A stretch of DNA of 6,608 nucleotides from Halobacteriales archaeon (lineage in GTDB: Archaea; Thermoplasmatota; SW-10-69-26; JACQPN01; JAIVGT01), in contig JAIVGT010000242.1 in the NCBI GenBank assembly GCA_020201485.1, forward strand, positions 1 to 6,608, read 5' to 3'. Both the position numbers and the translations under genes were made by a program. Below the pieces are notes generated by a model that ran no database searches, was not told where the DNA came from, and worked only from the letters and a program-made list of their open reading frames with translations. How positions within the stretch are numbered: the first letter of the stretch is position 1; the number at the start of each line of letters is the position of its first letter. Below, one piece after another: positions 1-6,608 of the stretch.

Positions 1-454
<454 letters not shown>

Positions 455-635
455 CCCCTTGCGCTCGTCGGCCACGCCGGCGCATCGCGCGAGGGGGTCA
501 TCAAGCCTGCGCAGCACCCGAGCGTGGTAGCGCGGCCCACGCCGCCGCGCCGCGAAGCCGCCCTCGCCACCGCCCGGCCCTGCGCAAGCCGCTGACTTGC
601 TGCCGCCAGCCGTCGAAGGCCGCGTGAGGCGCGGA
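455..635. other. Intergenic gap between fttA and purM, with small GC hairpins and no T-rich tract
   Basis: This 181-bp gap has no recognisable RNA gene and no TATA-like sequence. A 5-bp hairpin (CCGCG/CGCGG, arms 620-624 and 630-634) starts one base past the fttA stop. A perfect 7-bp inverted repeat (GCGCGGC/GCCGCGC, arms 530-536 and 544-550) lies mid-gap. In DNA this GC-rich both may be chance. Read on the minus strand, there is no run of more than two T, so the usual archaeal U-rich termination signal is missing; this favours read-through into purM. A 62-codon ORF spans the gap but has weak coding character (see findings). Confidence 0.5.
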
Positions 636-2552
636 TCATCGCAGCCGGATCGTCTCCAGGTTGTGCGGCGCGCTCGTCTGGATGCGATACTTCTTGTGCA
701 CGCTGCTGGCGAAGTCGATGCACTTGCTCTCCTCGCCGTGCATCATGATGATGCGCTCCGGCCGGGGCGAGATGTTGTTGATGTAGTTCATCAGCTGCCG
801 CCGGTCGCTGTGCCCGCTGAAGCCGTCGCACGTCTCGACGAGGCAGCTCACCTTCACGTTGCGCGGCTGGCCGCGCTCCATGAGGTTCACCTCGTTCAGG
901 CCCTTCTGCACGCGCTTGCCCAGCGTGCCCTCCGCCTGGAAACCCACGAACACCAGGGCGTTCTTCTCGTACGGGGCCCACTCCTTGAAGTACTCCATGA
1001 TGGGCCCGCCGCTGAGCATGCCGCTCGTCGCCAGGACCACGCACGGCTCGGCGCTCGCCAGGATCTCCCGCCGCTTGTCCTGCGACTCCACGCGCTTGAA
1101 GATGTCCGCGAGCAGCGGGTTGTCGCCCTCGTGGAAGATCTGCGTGCGCAGCTTGTTGTTCAGGTACTCCGGGTAGGCGGTGTGGATGGCGGTCGCTTCC
1201 CAGATCATGCCGTCGAGCCAGGTCGTGACCTTGGGGATCTTGCCCTGCGCGACCAGCTCCTCGATGACGATCATGATCTCCTGGCTGCGCCCCACGGCGA
1301 ACGTCGGGATCATGACCTTGCCCCCGTTGGGCAGGGTGCGCGTCAGGATGTCCACCATCTGGTCGTAGGCGCTCTGGCGCGTGGGCTGGAAGTCGTTCTT
1401 CCCGCCGTACGTGCTCTCCACCACGAGCGTCTCCAGGCGGGGGAACTTGTTCACCGCCGGGTTGAACAGCCAGGTGCGCTCGTACTTCATGTCGCTCGTG
1501 CACGCCACGTTGTACATGCCGTCGCCGATGTGGAAGTGCGAGATGCTGCTGCCGATGATGTGCCCGCTGTTCTGCAAGGTGAGCTTGACGTCCGGGGCGA
1601 TGTCGGTCGTGTCGCCCCACTTCAGCGTGATGCAGTTCTTGATGAACTGCCGGATGTTCTCGCTGTCGTACGGGCTCTTCCGGCCCTCAGCAGCCGCGAC
1701 CTTGAGGTAGTCCATGCACAGGAGCGTCGTCAGGTCGCGCGTGGGCGCGGTCGCGTACACCGGGCCATCGTACCCGTACTTGTAGAGCAGGGGGATGAAG
1801 CCGCAGTGGTCGAGGTGCGCGTGCGAGAGCACGACCGCGTCCAGGCTCGTGAACGGGTAGATCTCCGGCATGTGCAGGTACGGGCTGCCCGAGGCATCGC
1901 CGTCGGCGCTGATGTTCACGCCGCAGTCCACCATGATCTTCGAGTCCTGGGTGTGCAGGAGGTGGCAGCTCCGACCGACCTCGCGGTACCCGCCCAGGCT
2001 CATCCAGCGCACCCACTGCTCGCCCTTCGACGTGCCGCGGTAGATGCGCCGGCCGACCTTGCGCAGGAACGCCTTGCGCTCATCGCTCACGCTGCGCGAG
2101 TAGTCGCGGATCTCGCGGATGGTCTTGCTCGGGATGGGCGGCGTGCGCATGACCTGCGGGGCCCAGCCGATGGCCTTCTTGATCTCGTTGAGCGTCTGGC
2201 CGTGCCGGCCGATGACCAGGCCGGGCTTCTTCGCCTCGATGACCACCTGCCCGACGTCGGGCTCGAAGTAGATCTCGGTGATCTCCGCCTCCGCGGGGAC
2301 GATGGCGGTGATCTTCGCCTGGGCCTCGGCCACGTCGGCGAGGACGCTGGGGTCCGGGCGCACGACGAGGCGCTTGCGCAGGCGCTTCGCCAGGCGGCGC
2401 ACGAGGTCATCGTGCTCGGCGAACTTCTCCGGGTGCTTGGTGTAGATGACCAGCGTCGCGGCCTCGAACTCGATGTCCGTGACCTCGATGCCGCTGGGCA
2501 CCTCTTGCCGGACTTGCTCCGCTAGGTCCTTGAGGACGTCCTCGACGCCCAT
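636..2552 (-). CDS. fttA: aCPSF1/FttA: KH-domain beta-CASP ribonuclease, archaeal transcription termination factor
   Basis: This 638-residue protein is the archaeal relative of the cleavage factor CPSF73. In studied archaea it is a zinc-dependent endo/exonuclease that cleaves nascent RNA, often after U-rich tracts, and terminates transcription. Two N-terminal KH-type domains cover about 1-70 and 71-145, the second with a GRHG loop at 115-118. A metallo-beta-lactamase core follows from about 180. Its motif 2 is HAHLDH (H244, H246, D248, H249); the other metal-ligand candidates are H331 in SGHIIGSS and D354 in TSDMKYE. Beta-CASP motifs are A = E379 (VVESTYG), B = H581 (FSGHSD) and C = H605 (MMHGE), so every catalytic position appears intact. 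Length and the C-terminus ETIRLR match the family, whose C-terminus takes part in dimerisation. The ATG follows psmB by 15 bp with a G-rich ribosome site, so both are probably on one transcript. The assignment is firm; the termination role is inferred from the family. Confidence 0.97.
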   Translation of the reverse strand: MGVEDVLKDLAEQVRQEVPSGIEVTDIEFEAATLVIYTKHPEKFAEHDDLVRRLAKRLRKRLVVRPDPSVLADVAEAQAKITAIVPAEAEITEIYFEPDVGQVVIEAKKPGLVIGRHGQTLNEIKKAIGWAPQVMRTPPIPSKTIREIRDYSRSVSDERKAFLRKVGRRIYRGTSKGEQWVRWMSLGGYREVGRSCHLLHTQDSKIMVDCGVNISADGDASGSPYLHMPEIYPFTSLDAVVLSHAHLDHCGFIPLLYKYGYDGPVYATAPTRDLTTLLCMDYLKVAAAEGRKSPYDSENIRQFIKNCITLKWGDTTDIAPDVKLTLQNSGHIIGSSISHFHIGDGMYNVACTSDMKYERTWLFNPAVNKFPRLETLVVESTYGGKNDFQPTRQSAYDQMVDILTRTLPNGGKVMIPTFAVGRSQEIMIVIEELVAQGKIPKVTTWLDGMIWEATAIHTAYPEYLNNKLRTQIFHEGDNPLLADIFKRVESQDKRREILASAEPCVVLATSGMLSGGPIMEYFKEWAPYEKNALVFVGFQAEGTLGKRVQKGLNEVNLMERGQPRNVKVSCLVETCDGFSGHSDRRQLMNYINNISPRPERIIMMHGEESKCIDFASSVHKKYRIQTSAPHNLETIRLR

Positions 2553-2555
2553 GCT

Positions 2556-2563
2556 CTCCCCCC
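2556..2563 (-). promoter_or_regulatory. Purine-rich ribosome binding site for fttA
   Basis: On the minus strand GGGGGGAG lies three bases before the fttA ATG (2552-2550), inside the 15-bp gap after psmB. The spacing from the last GGAG is short, but the G run also allows pairing further upstream. It supports the chosen start and a separate initiation event in a psmB-fttA message. Confidence 0.5.
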
Positions 2564-2567
2564 TGGC

Positions 2568-3233
2568 TCACTCCACCAGCTTGAGCTTCTTCTTGCGCTT
2601 CTCGATGTCCTCTTGGGAGTAGCGCTGGAAACCCTTCTGCTGGGTGATGGTGCAGAGCGCGATGCCGTCGCCGCTGGCGGAGTCGCGCTTCATGGCCGCG
2701 GTCAGGGCGCGCACCGCGAGGTCGCTGCCCTCCTCGATGGTGATGTCGTCCTTCCACAGGTCCTCGAGGACACCGTAGACGAACACCGAGCCGCTGCCGG
2801 TCGTGGTGAACTTGTCCGGGATGCTTCCGCCCGCCGCGTCCAGGGAGTACACGTGCCCGCCCTCCTTGTCCACGCCGCCGATGAGCAGCTGGACGTAGAA
2901 CGGGGCGAACTTCCTGCCGTTCAGGATGTTGGCCATGAGCGTGCTCGCCGCCTTCAGCGAGATCTCGCTGTTCCGCTTCACCTTGTACAGCTCGACCTCG
3001 GCCTGCAGCCAGCGCGCCAGGACCTGCGCGTCGCCCACCAGCCCGGCCACGGTGAAGCCGATGTGGTCGTCGATGCGGAACAGCTTCTGGGTGGTCTTGT
3101 GGGAGATGAGGTGGCCCATCGTGGCGCGCATCTCCGTGCCCATGACCACGCCGTTCTTGCAGACCAGGCCCAGGGTCGTGGTCCCGGTCTTCAGCACCTT
3201 CGCCTGCTCGTCGAACTCGAAGCGTTGCTCCAT
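2568..3233 (-). CDS. psmB: Archaeal 20S proteasome beta subunit (N-terminal threonine protease), with propeptide
   Basis: Beta subunits form the two inner rings of the 20S core particle and carry its proteolytic sites; they need PsmA rings and an ATPase (PAN or Cdc48 type) encoded elsewhere. From the ATG at 3233 the protein has 221 residues. Residues 1-17 are a propeptide ending KTG, cleaved before T18, which starts TTTLGL. In mature numbering the active site is complete: T1, E17 and R19 (TEMRATM), K33, the GSGS segment with S130, D167 and S170 (KRDSASGD). The mature length of 204 is close to the Thermoplasma enzyme. An in-frame GTG at 3269 would add 12 residues (29-residue propeptide); ATG is preferred for codon strength and propeptide length, though its ribosome site is poor (GGGATGG). 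A consensus TATA box lies upstream, and fttA starts 15 bp after the stop. The product is cytoplasmic. Confidence 0.97.
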   Translation of the reverse strand: MEQRFEFDEQAKVLKTGTTTLGLVCKNGVVMGTEMRATMGHLISHKTTQKLFRIDDHIGFTVAGLVGDAQVLARWLQAEVELYKVKRNSEISLKAASTLMANILNGRKFAPFYVQLLIGGVDKEGGHVYSLDAAGGSIPDKFTTTGSGSVFVYGVLEDLWKDDITIEEGSDLAVRALTAAMKRDSASGDGIALCTITQQKGFQRYSQEDIEKRKKKLKLVE

Positions 3234-3308
3234 GGTCCATCCCTGGGAGAACTCGGCGTTGAGCCGCACAGGCTCAGAACGAGACCAGGCTGGCGATGAT
3301 GACCAGCT

Positions 3309-3316
3309 TATTTAAA
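3309..3316 (-). promoter_or_regulatory. TATA box of the psmB-fttA promoter
   Basis: The minus strand reads TTTAAATA, a full match to the archaeal consensus TTTAWATA, in a window with almost no other AT-rich stretch. The bases just upstream (GAGCAAC) could be a weak TFB-recognition element. With usual spacing, transcription would start near 3285-3286, where a T-G step gives a purine start. That leaves a leader of about 52 nt to the psmB ATG, or about 16 nt to the alternative GTG at 3269. The start position is inferred from consensus spacing only. Confidence 0.75.
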
Positions 3317-3332
3317 AGTTGCTCAACATGAA

Positions 3333-3392
3333 CCAGGAGGCGCGCGCACGCATCGCGGACCGGTCAAGGCGATGCAGTGGGCGCGCACCTGG
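3333..3392. repeat. Long imperfect inverted repeat between the small hydrophilic gene and the psmB promoter
   Basis: The arms pair as follows: CCAGG 3333-3337 with CCTGG 3388-3392; GCGCGC 3340-3345 with GCGCGC 3381-3386; C3347 with G3380; AC 3348-3349 with GT 3377-3378; GCATCGC 3350-3356 with GCGATGC 3369-3375. That is about 21 base pairs with small bulges around a 12-base loop, and the loop holds the palindrome GACCGGTC (3358-3365). As minus-strand RNA it begins 9 nt after the stop of the small hydrophilic gene; as DNA it ends about 17 bp upstream of the psmB TATA box. It could be a 3'-end structure, a protein-binding site, or both. GC richness makes some pairing likely by chance, but the outer and inner arms both matching is less expected. 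Confidence 0.5.
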
Positions 3393-3401
3393 TCACGGCG
3401 C

Positions 3402-3635
3402 TCACTCGTCGCTGCCTTCGCCCTTGCGGATGTCGGTGCGCTTCTGCGTCCCGCCTTCCGAGCCGCGCAGGTTCTCCTGCTGGCCCATCGTGCGTCCGCC
3501 GCGCTCTTGCTGCTCGCCACCCATCTCCCTGCCGCCGCCCGTCTCCGTGCCGCCTTCCTGCTCCTCACCGACGTTGCGCTTCTGCTCGTTCTCCTTCCCG
3601 GCGTTGCCCTTCCCGAACGGCTCGTTCTCGGCCAT
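3402..3635 (-). CDS. Small, very hydrophilic Gly/Glu-rich protein, probably disordered (hydrophilin-like)
   Basis: I do not recognise this 77-residue protein as a named family. It holds 19 Gly, 15 Glu, 7 Gln, 12 Lys/Arg and 2 Asp, with no Cys, Trp or Tyr and very few aliphatic residues. There is no signal peptide or membrane segment, so it should be cytoplasmic and largely unfolded. Residues 34-39 (GGREMG) and 46-51 (GGRTMG) form a 12-residue imperfect repeat, and the general look recalls LEA/Em-type or GsiB-type stress proteins; this is a compositional likeness, not homology. The gene looks real: ATG with GAGGT at good spacing, about 90% G/C at third positions, and an abrupt switch from Arg/Ala/Pro-rich shadow sequence to E/G/Q/K-rich sequence exactly at this Met. 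It starts 53 bp after polB with no visible promoter, so it is probably transcribed with polB. A desiccation, osmotic or chaperone-like role is a guess. Confidence 0.72.
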   Translation of the reverse strand: MAENEPFGKGNAGKENEQKRNVGEEQEGGTETGGGREMGGEQQERGGRTMGQQENLRGSEGGTQKRTDIRKGEGSDE

Positions 3636-3641
3636 GGACAA

Positions 3642-3646
3642 ACCTC
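3642..3646 (-). promoter_or_regulatory. Ribosome binding site of the small hydrophilic gene
   Basis: GAGGT on the minus strand, six bases before the ATG at 3635-3633. It is one of the better-placed Shine-Dalgarno matches in the window and helps separate this gene from overlapping shadow frames. Confidence 0.6.
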
Positions 3647-3688
3647 GGTCGGGGGCTTGGCTTGACCCTGCTGGGGCATGCCTCGTGC

Positions 3689-6100
3689 TCAGAACCAGTC
3701 CTTCAGGCTCTGCTGCTTCGGTGCGCCCTTGAGGTCCTGCTCGCTGACGCCGAAGTGCTCCAGGATGCGGAGCGCGGCCGGCAGGAGCTGCTTGTCCACG
3801 TAGTACTGCGCGTCCGGCTCGTCCCGGGGCTCGAGGAAGTCCACGAGGACGGCGCGCTCGCTGGGCAGCGCGTCCTTCGTCGCGCCCTTGGGCTTCGTGA
3901 TGAGGTAGCCGATCTTCGTGCCGGTGGCGGCCTTGTAGTCGGGCTGGCGGGCCTGCGCGCGCTCCAGGGCGTGGACGTGGGCCTGCTTCGCCTTGTACTC
4001 CCCCGGGTCCATCGTGAGCGTCTTGTAGATGGTCAGCTCCTCGATGCCGGCCTTGCCCTGCAGGACGCGCTGCACCGCCTCCTGGGCGAGCTTCACCGCG
4101 CCCTTCGGGTCGCGGTCGCGCAGCACCTTGTCCAGCACGCCTTCCTGGAGCTCCTTGGCCAGCTCGCACCAGTCGCCGCGCCGCACCTCCAAGCCGCGCG
4201 CGATGACCTTGCCCTCCTTCGTCAGCCCGGCGTAGCGCTTCTTCGCCCCGGTGAAGAACAGGACGCCGAACCGCTCCTGCACGTCGAGCTCCAGAGGCTG
4301 GCGCTCGTTGACGGCCGCGAGGAACGCCGGGATGCGCGGGTCGTCCTTGACGAAGAGCGAGTCGGTGTCCCCGTACAGCACTTCGAGTCCCATCGCGCGC
4401 GCGTCCTCGATGACGCCCCGCACGATGGTCCTGCCCCACGCGGTCGTGGCCTCGGCGCATTCGCGCTTGTGCCAGCGCGCCCCGGCCCAGCCCGTGTAGC
4501 CGTAGAAGGCGTTCGTGAGGATCTTCAGCGTCTGCTGCTTCACGTTCGCCATGGCGTGCTCGGGCGAGCCGGGCTTTGTCGCGCGCAGCTGCTGCTTCCA
4601 CCGCTTGCGCGTGCCTACGAGCTCGTCCACGATGGCCGGGAAGAAGCCCTGCGGCTCCTTGAGGAAGCGATGCCCCACCTCCGGGGCCTGCCACAGCTCC
4701 TCGGCGCGGAACGCCTTCGCCACCTCGTCCGGCACGAACGTCTCCGGGCTGACGTTGTGCGCGACCATGATGCTCGGGTACATGCTGCTGAAGTCGAGGG
4801 CGACGATGTCGTCGTGCAGGCCCTGCGCCGGCTCCAGCACCAGGCCGCCCTCGTACACCTCGTCCTGGACGAACGCCTTGCCCGGGGCGAGCATGCCGCG
4901 CCGGTGCGCCTCGGCGAGGAGGAACCAGTCCACCTGCCGGCCGCGCCCCATCTTGCTCTCCTCGTCCAGGGGCATGCGCGTCATGCGCGCCAGCTCGTAC
5001 TGGAGGGGGAGGAGCTTCTGCGCCAGGTGGAGCGTGCTGCGCGCGTCGTCGCGGGCGTAGGCGAGCAGGACCTTGCGCTGCTCCGGGTCGTCCCACATGG
5101 CGTGGATGCGGTCCTTGCGCACCATCGTGCGCTCCTCCACGCTCGTGACCCCGAGGAAGTCGGCGACGTTCTTCAGCGTCTTGACCTTGACCTCGCCCAG
5201 GTCCCGCTGCGCGATGCGCAGCAGGTCCACGTTCTCCCGGCCGGTGATGCTCACCACGCGGTGCAATCCCGCCTGCCGCGTGCTCGGCTCGCTCCCGTCG
5301 CGGCCGACGTTGAGGCGCAGGCCGTGCAGCCGCGCGCGCTCCAGCAGGTACGGCCAGTCGAACTCGTCGCCGTTGTACGTGACGATGACGTCCGGGTCCT
5401 CGGTGCGCAGCAGGTCGAGGAAGCGCTGGATGGGCTCCTTGTCGCCGCGCGGCCCGGGCTGGGCCTGCAGCACCTGCTCCTGGCCGGTGCTCGTCGCGAC
5501 GCTGATGATGAGGATGGGGTCCTCGCGCACGCGCGGCACGATGCGCGGGTTGTACACCTCGAGGTCGAAGCTCAGGATGCCCACGTCCGGCTCCGCTCCG
5601 GGCGCGTCGCGCGGCTCCACGTGCCGCAGGCTGAGCGCCTTGCCGCTCGGCGCGGCGTCGAAGGCGATTCCCCCCATGGGCCGCAGGTCGTGGTCGATGA
5701 GGTAGCGGAAGGCGAACGGGATGTCCGCTTCCCGGTGCTCCAGAACGCCCGGCACCTCCTTCACTGCTTCGCGCAGGCGCGGCACGTCCTGCGGGTGGTA
5801 CGCGGTCAGCCTCAGCACCTTCAACGTGCGCAGCCCCTCGCGGCGCTCCATGACCTCGACCCGGACCGGCCGCGCCCCGCCCGCGTCCAGCCGGCGCAGC
5901 TGCTCGTGCACGCGCGGCATATCCGCCTCCTCCCGCACGACGACGTAGAAGTAGGGCTCGAAGCGGTGGTCGAGGAGCGCAAGGGCCTGGCCTTCGCTGC
6001 GCACCCACAGCCGGACCGCTGCCCGGCCTTCGAGGGTGACGTAATCCGCGTCGAGGAGCAGGCCCTGGCGCAGGCCGGCGAAGTGCTCCAGGGTGGGCAC
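3689..6100 (-). CDS. polB: Family-B replicative DNA polymerase with 3'-5' proofreading exonuclease
   Basis: The protein has 803 residues, near the usual 770-800 of archaeal PolB. The N-terminal domain (about 1-150) resembles the uracil-sensing domain of Pyrococcus PolB: Y20, P49 and V95 align by eye with its pocket residues Y7, P36 and V93. The exonuclease is intact: Exo I D179 and E181 (SFDLEVYN), Exo II N243, F247 and D248 (YNGDEFD), Exo III Y348 and D352 (YARDD). Polymerase motifs are A, D436 in DFSSMYPSI; B, K526-N530-Y533-G534; and C, YGDTDS with D578 and D580; then KKRYAG (620-625) and GLEVRRGDW. The last eight residues, QQSLKDWF (796-803), are a canonical PCNA-binding PIP box. GTG at 6100 is the first possible start after the in-frame TGA at 6145-6143; homology begins near residue 13, and the ribosome site is weak. 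It lies 42 bp after the upstream gene and 53 bp before the small hydrophilic gene. Confidence 0.97.
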   Translation of the reverse strand: MPTLEHFAGLRQGLLLDADYVTLEGRAAVRLWVRSEGQALALLDHRFEPYFYVVVREEADMPRVHEQLRRLDAGGARPVRVEVMERREGLRTLKVLRLTAYHPQDVPRLREAVKEVPGVLEHREADIPFAFRYLIDHDLRPMGGIAFDAAPSGKALSLRHVEPRDAPGAEPDVGILSFDLEVYNPRIVPRVREDPILIISVATSTGQEQVLQAQPGPRGDKEPIQRFLDLLRTEDPDVIVTYNGDEFDWPYLLERARLHGLRLNVGRDGSEPSTRQAGLHRVVSITGRENVDLLRIAQRDLGEVKVKTLKNVADFLGVTSVEERTMVRKDRIHAMWDDPEQRKVLLAYARDDARSTLHLAQKLLPLQYELARMTRMPLDEESKMGRGRQVDWFLLAEAHRRGMLAPGKAFVQDEVYEGGLVLEPAQGLHDDIVALDFSSMYPSIMVAHNVSPETFVPDEVAKAFRAEELWQAPEVGHRFLKEPQGFFPAIVDELVGTRKRWKQQLRATKPGSPEHAMANVKQQTLKILTNAFYGYTGWAGARWHKRECAEATTAWGRTIVRGVIEDARAMGLEVLYGDTDSLFVKDDPRIPAFLAAVNERQPLELDVQERFGVLFFTGAKKRYAGLTKEGKVIARGLEVRRGDWCELAKELQEGVLDKVLRDRDPKGAVKLAQEAVQRVLQGKAGIEELTIYKTLTMDPGEYKAKQAHVHALERAQARQPDYKAATGTKIGYLITKPKGATKDALPSERAVLVDFLEPRDEPDAQYYVDKQLLPAALRILEHFGVSEQDLKGAPKQQSLKDWF

Positions 6101-6142
6101 GCCCCGCCCATGCGCCGCAGGCTCAAAAGATGCGCGGCTGGC

Positions 6143-6608
6143 TCAACGCAGCACGCTGCCCGCGACCTGCCCTGCGAACGGGAGCGTCAGGGTCACGTCG
6201 GACGCGGGGTCGCTCCCGCTCCATCCGACCTGGAGGACGAGCTGGGCGGAGGGGGACTCGTGAAGCGCGCCCTCGGTGTCCCGCGGGTCCACCGGGAGAC
6301 TCGCCGTGCACGAGCTGCCGACGATCACAAGGCAGAGCGGCGCCGAGGGGTCGTACCGGTAGGCGAGTCGTGCGTGGACGCTGTCGACGCGCACGGGCAG
6401 GACCGGCGCTTCCAGATGGACGGGTTGCCGCAGCTGGCCGGCGGTGAACACGCTCACCGGGGGCAGCATCACGCCGTTCGCCATGACATCCAGCTCGTAG
6501 TAGTCCGGGTTGTCCGCACGCGGCGCGCCGTCGACGCGGACCGGACCGATCGTGACGGGCACGGGCAGCGGCCGCGTCTGCTCGACGACCACGCGCTCCG
6601 TCCAGCCC
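6143..6608 (-). CDS. Unrecognised protein, C-terminal 154 residues, cut by the window edge
   Basis: The frame is open from base 6607 down to the TGA at 6145-6143, and its start lies beyond the window; the GTG at 6592 is probably internal, because the frame continues upstream as GWTER. I do not recognise the family. The sequence is rich in Val, Pro, Leu, Ser and Asp, with short alternating hydrophobic runs (PVTIGPVRVDG, VHARLAYRY, QLVLQVGW, DVTLTLPFAG) that suggest a beta-sandwich. Two Cys eight residues apart (92 and 100 of the visible part, in PLCLVIVGSSC) could form a disulfide, which with few Lys fits a secreted or cell-surface domain. No transmembrane segment is seen in this part. Third codon positions are strongly G/C, supporting coding. 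The stop lies 42 bp before polB in the same frame, so co-transcription is possible. Extracellular location is inference only. Confidence 0.7.
   Translation of the reverse strand, partial: GWTERVVVEQTRPLPVPVTIGPVRVDGAPRADNPDYYELDVMANGVMLPPVSVFTAGQLRQPVHLEAPVLPVRVDSVHARLAYRYDPSAPLCLVIVGSSCTASLPVDPRDTEGALHESPSAQLVLQVGWSGSDPASDVTLTLPFAGQVAGSVLR

Noticed and set aside
455..635. Possible tRNA or other structured RNA in the fttA-purM gap
   Set aside because: There is no T-loop sequence (GTTCRA type), no acceptor-stem pairing and no D-arm in the right place on either strand; only short GC hairpins.
597..2525. 642-codon plus-strand ORF lying almost exactly opposite fttA
   Set aside because: It is antisense to a clear, full-length conserved gene; its product is Ala/Val/Arg/His-rich low-complexity sequence with no motif. 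Long antisense ORFs are expected opposite genes with very high third-position G+C.
3319..3732. Plus-strand ORFs near the TATA box, suggesting a divergent gene
   Set aside because: A plus-strand TATA at this place would start transcription near 3340, after the ORF start at 3319. The frames lie opposite the small hydrophilic gene, and their products are Ser/Pro/Arg-rich without motifs.
3402..6008. 868-codon minus-strand ORF running through polB in another frame into the small hydrophilic gene
   Set aside because: Upstream of 3635 it is an Arg/Gly/Ala/Pro-rich shadow of polB. Only the last 77 codons, from the ATG at 3635, look coding, and these are annotated separately.
6143..6145. Single in-frame TGA between the upstream gene and polB, suggesting a broken fusion or stop read-through
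   Set aside because: PolB homology starts cleanly after GTG 6100, and the 14 codons between have no relation to either protein. A shared frame has a one in three chance, and no recoding element is seen.

Overview
The window is a GC-rich stretch (roughly two thirds G+C by eye) from an archaeon. Three genes are diagnostic: a KH-domain beta-CASP RNase of the aCPSF1/FttA type, an archaeal 20S proteasome beta subunit, and a replicative family-B DNA polymerase with a C-terminal PCNA-binding peptide. The single strong promoter has an archaeal TATA box. The proteins are rich in Lys/Arg and not unusually acidic, so a salt-in haloarchaeon is unlikely. A GC-rich member of the Thermoplasmatota or another euryarchaeal lineage is my low-confidence guess.

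All six genes read on the minus strand. In order of transcription (high to low coordinates) they are: the C-terminal end of an unrecognised protein (6608-6143); polB (6100-3689); a 77-residue, very hydrophilic, Gly/Glu-rich small protein (3635-3402); a non-coding gap with a long imperfect inverted repeat (3333-3392) and a consensus TATA box (3309-3316); psmB (3233-2568); aCPSF1/fttA (2552-636), only 15 bp after psmB; a 181-bp gap with small GC hairpins but no T-rich tract; and the first 151 codons of purM (454 to 1, running off the window).

The layout suggests two transcription units. Unit 1 is the unknown gene, polB and the small hydrophilic gene, ending near the inverted repeat. Unit 2 is psmB-fttA, possibly with purM, started from the TATA box at 3309-3316. 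Protein turnover (proteasome) and transcript 3'-end formation (FttA) therefore appear to share a promoter, an adjacency I recall from other archaea such as Methanothermobacter. Replication (PolB) and purine synthesis (PurM) flank this pair.

Most of the window is conserved informational and housekeeping machinery. I found no clear new multi-gene system. The least explained parts are the small hydrophilic protein, the inverted repeat next to the psmB promoter, the partial unknown gene, and a doubtful 62-codon ORF that overlaps both fttA and purM by ATGA.
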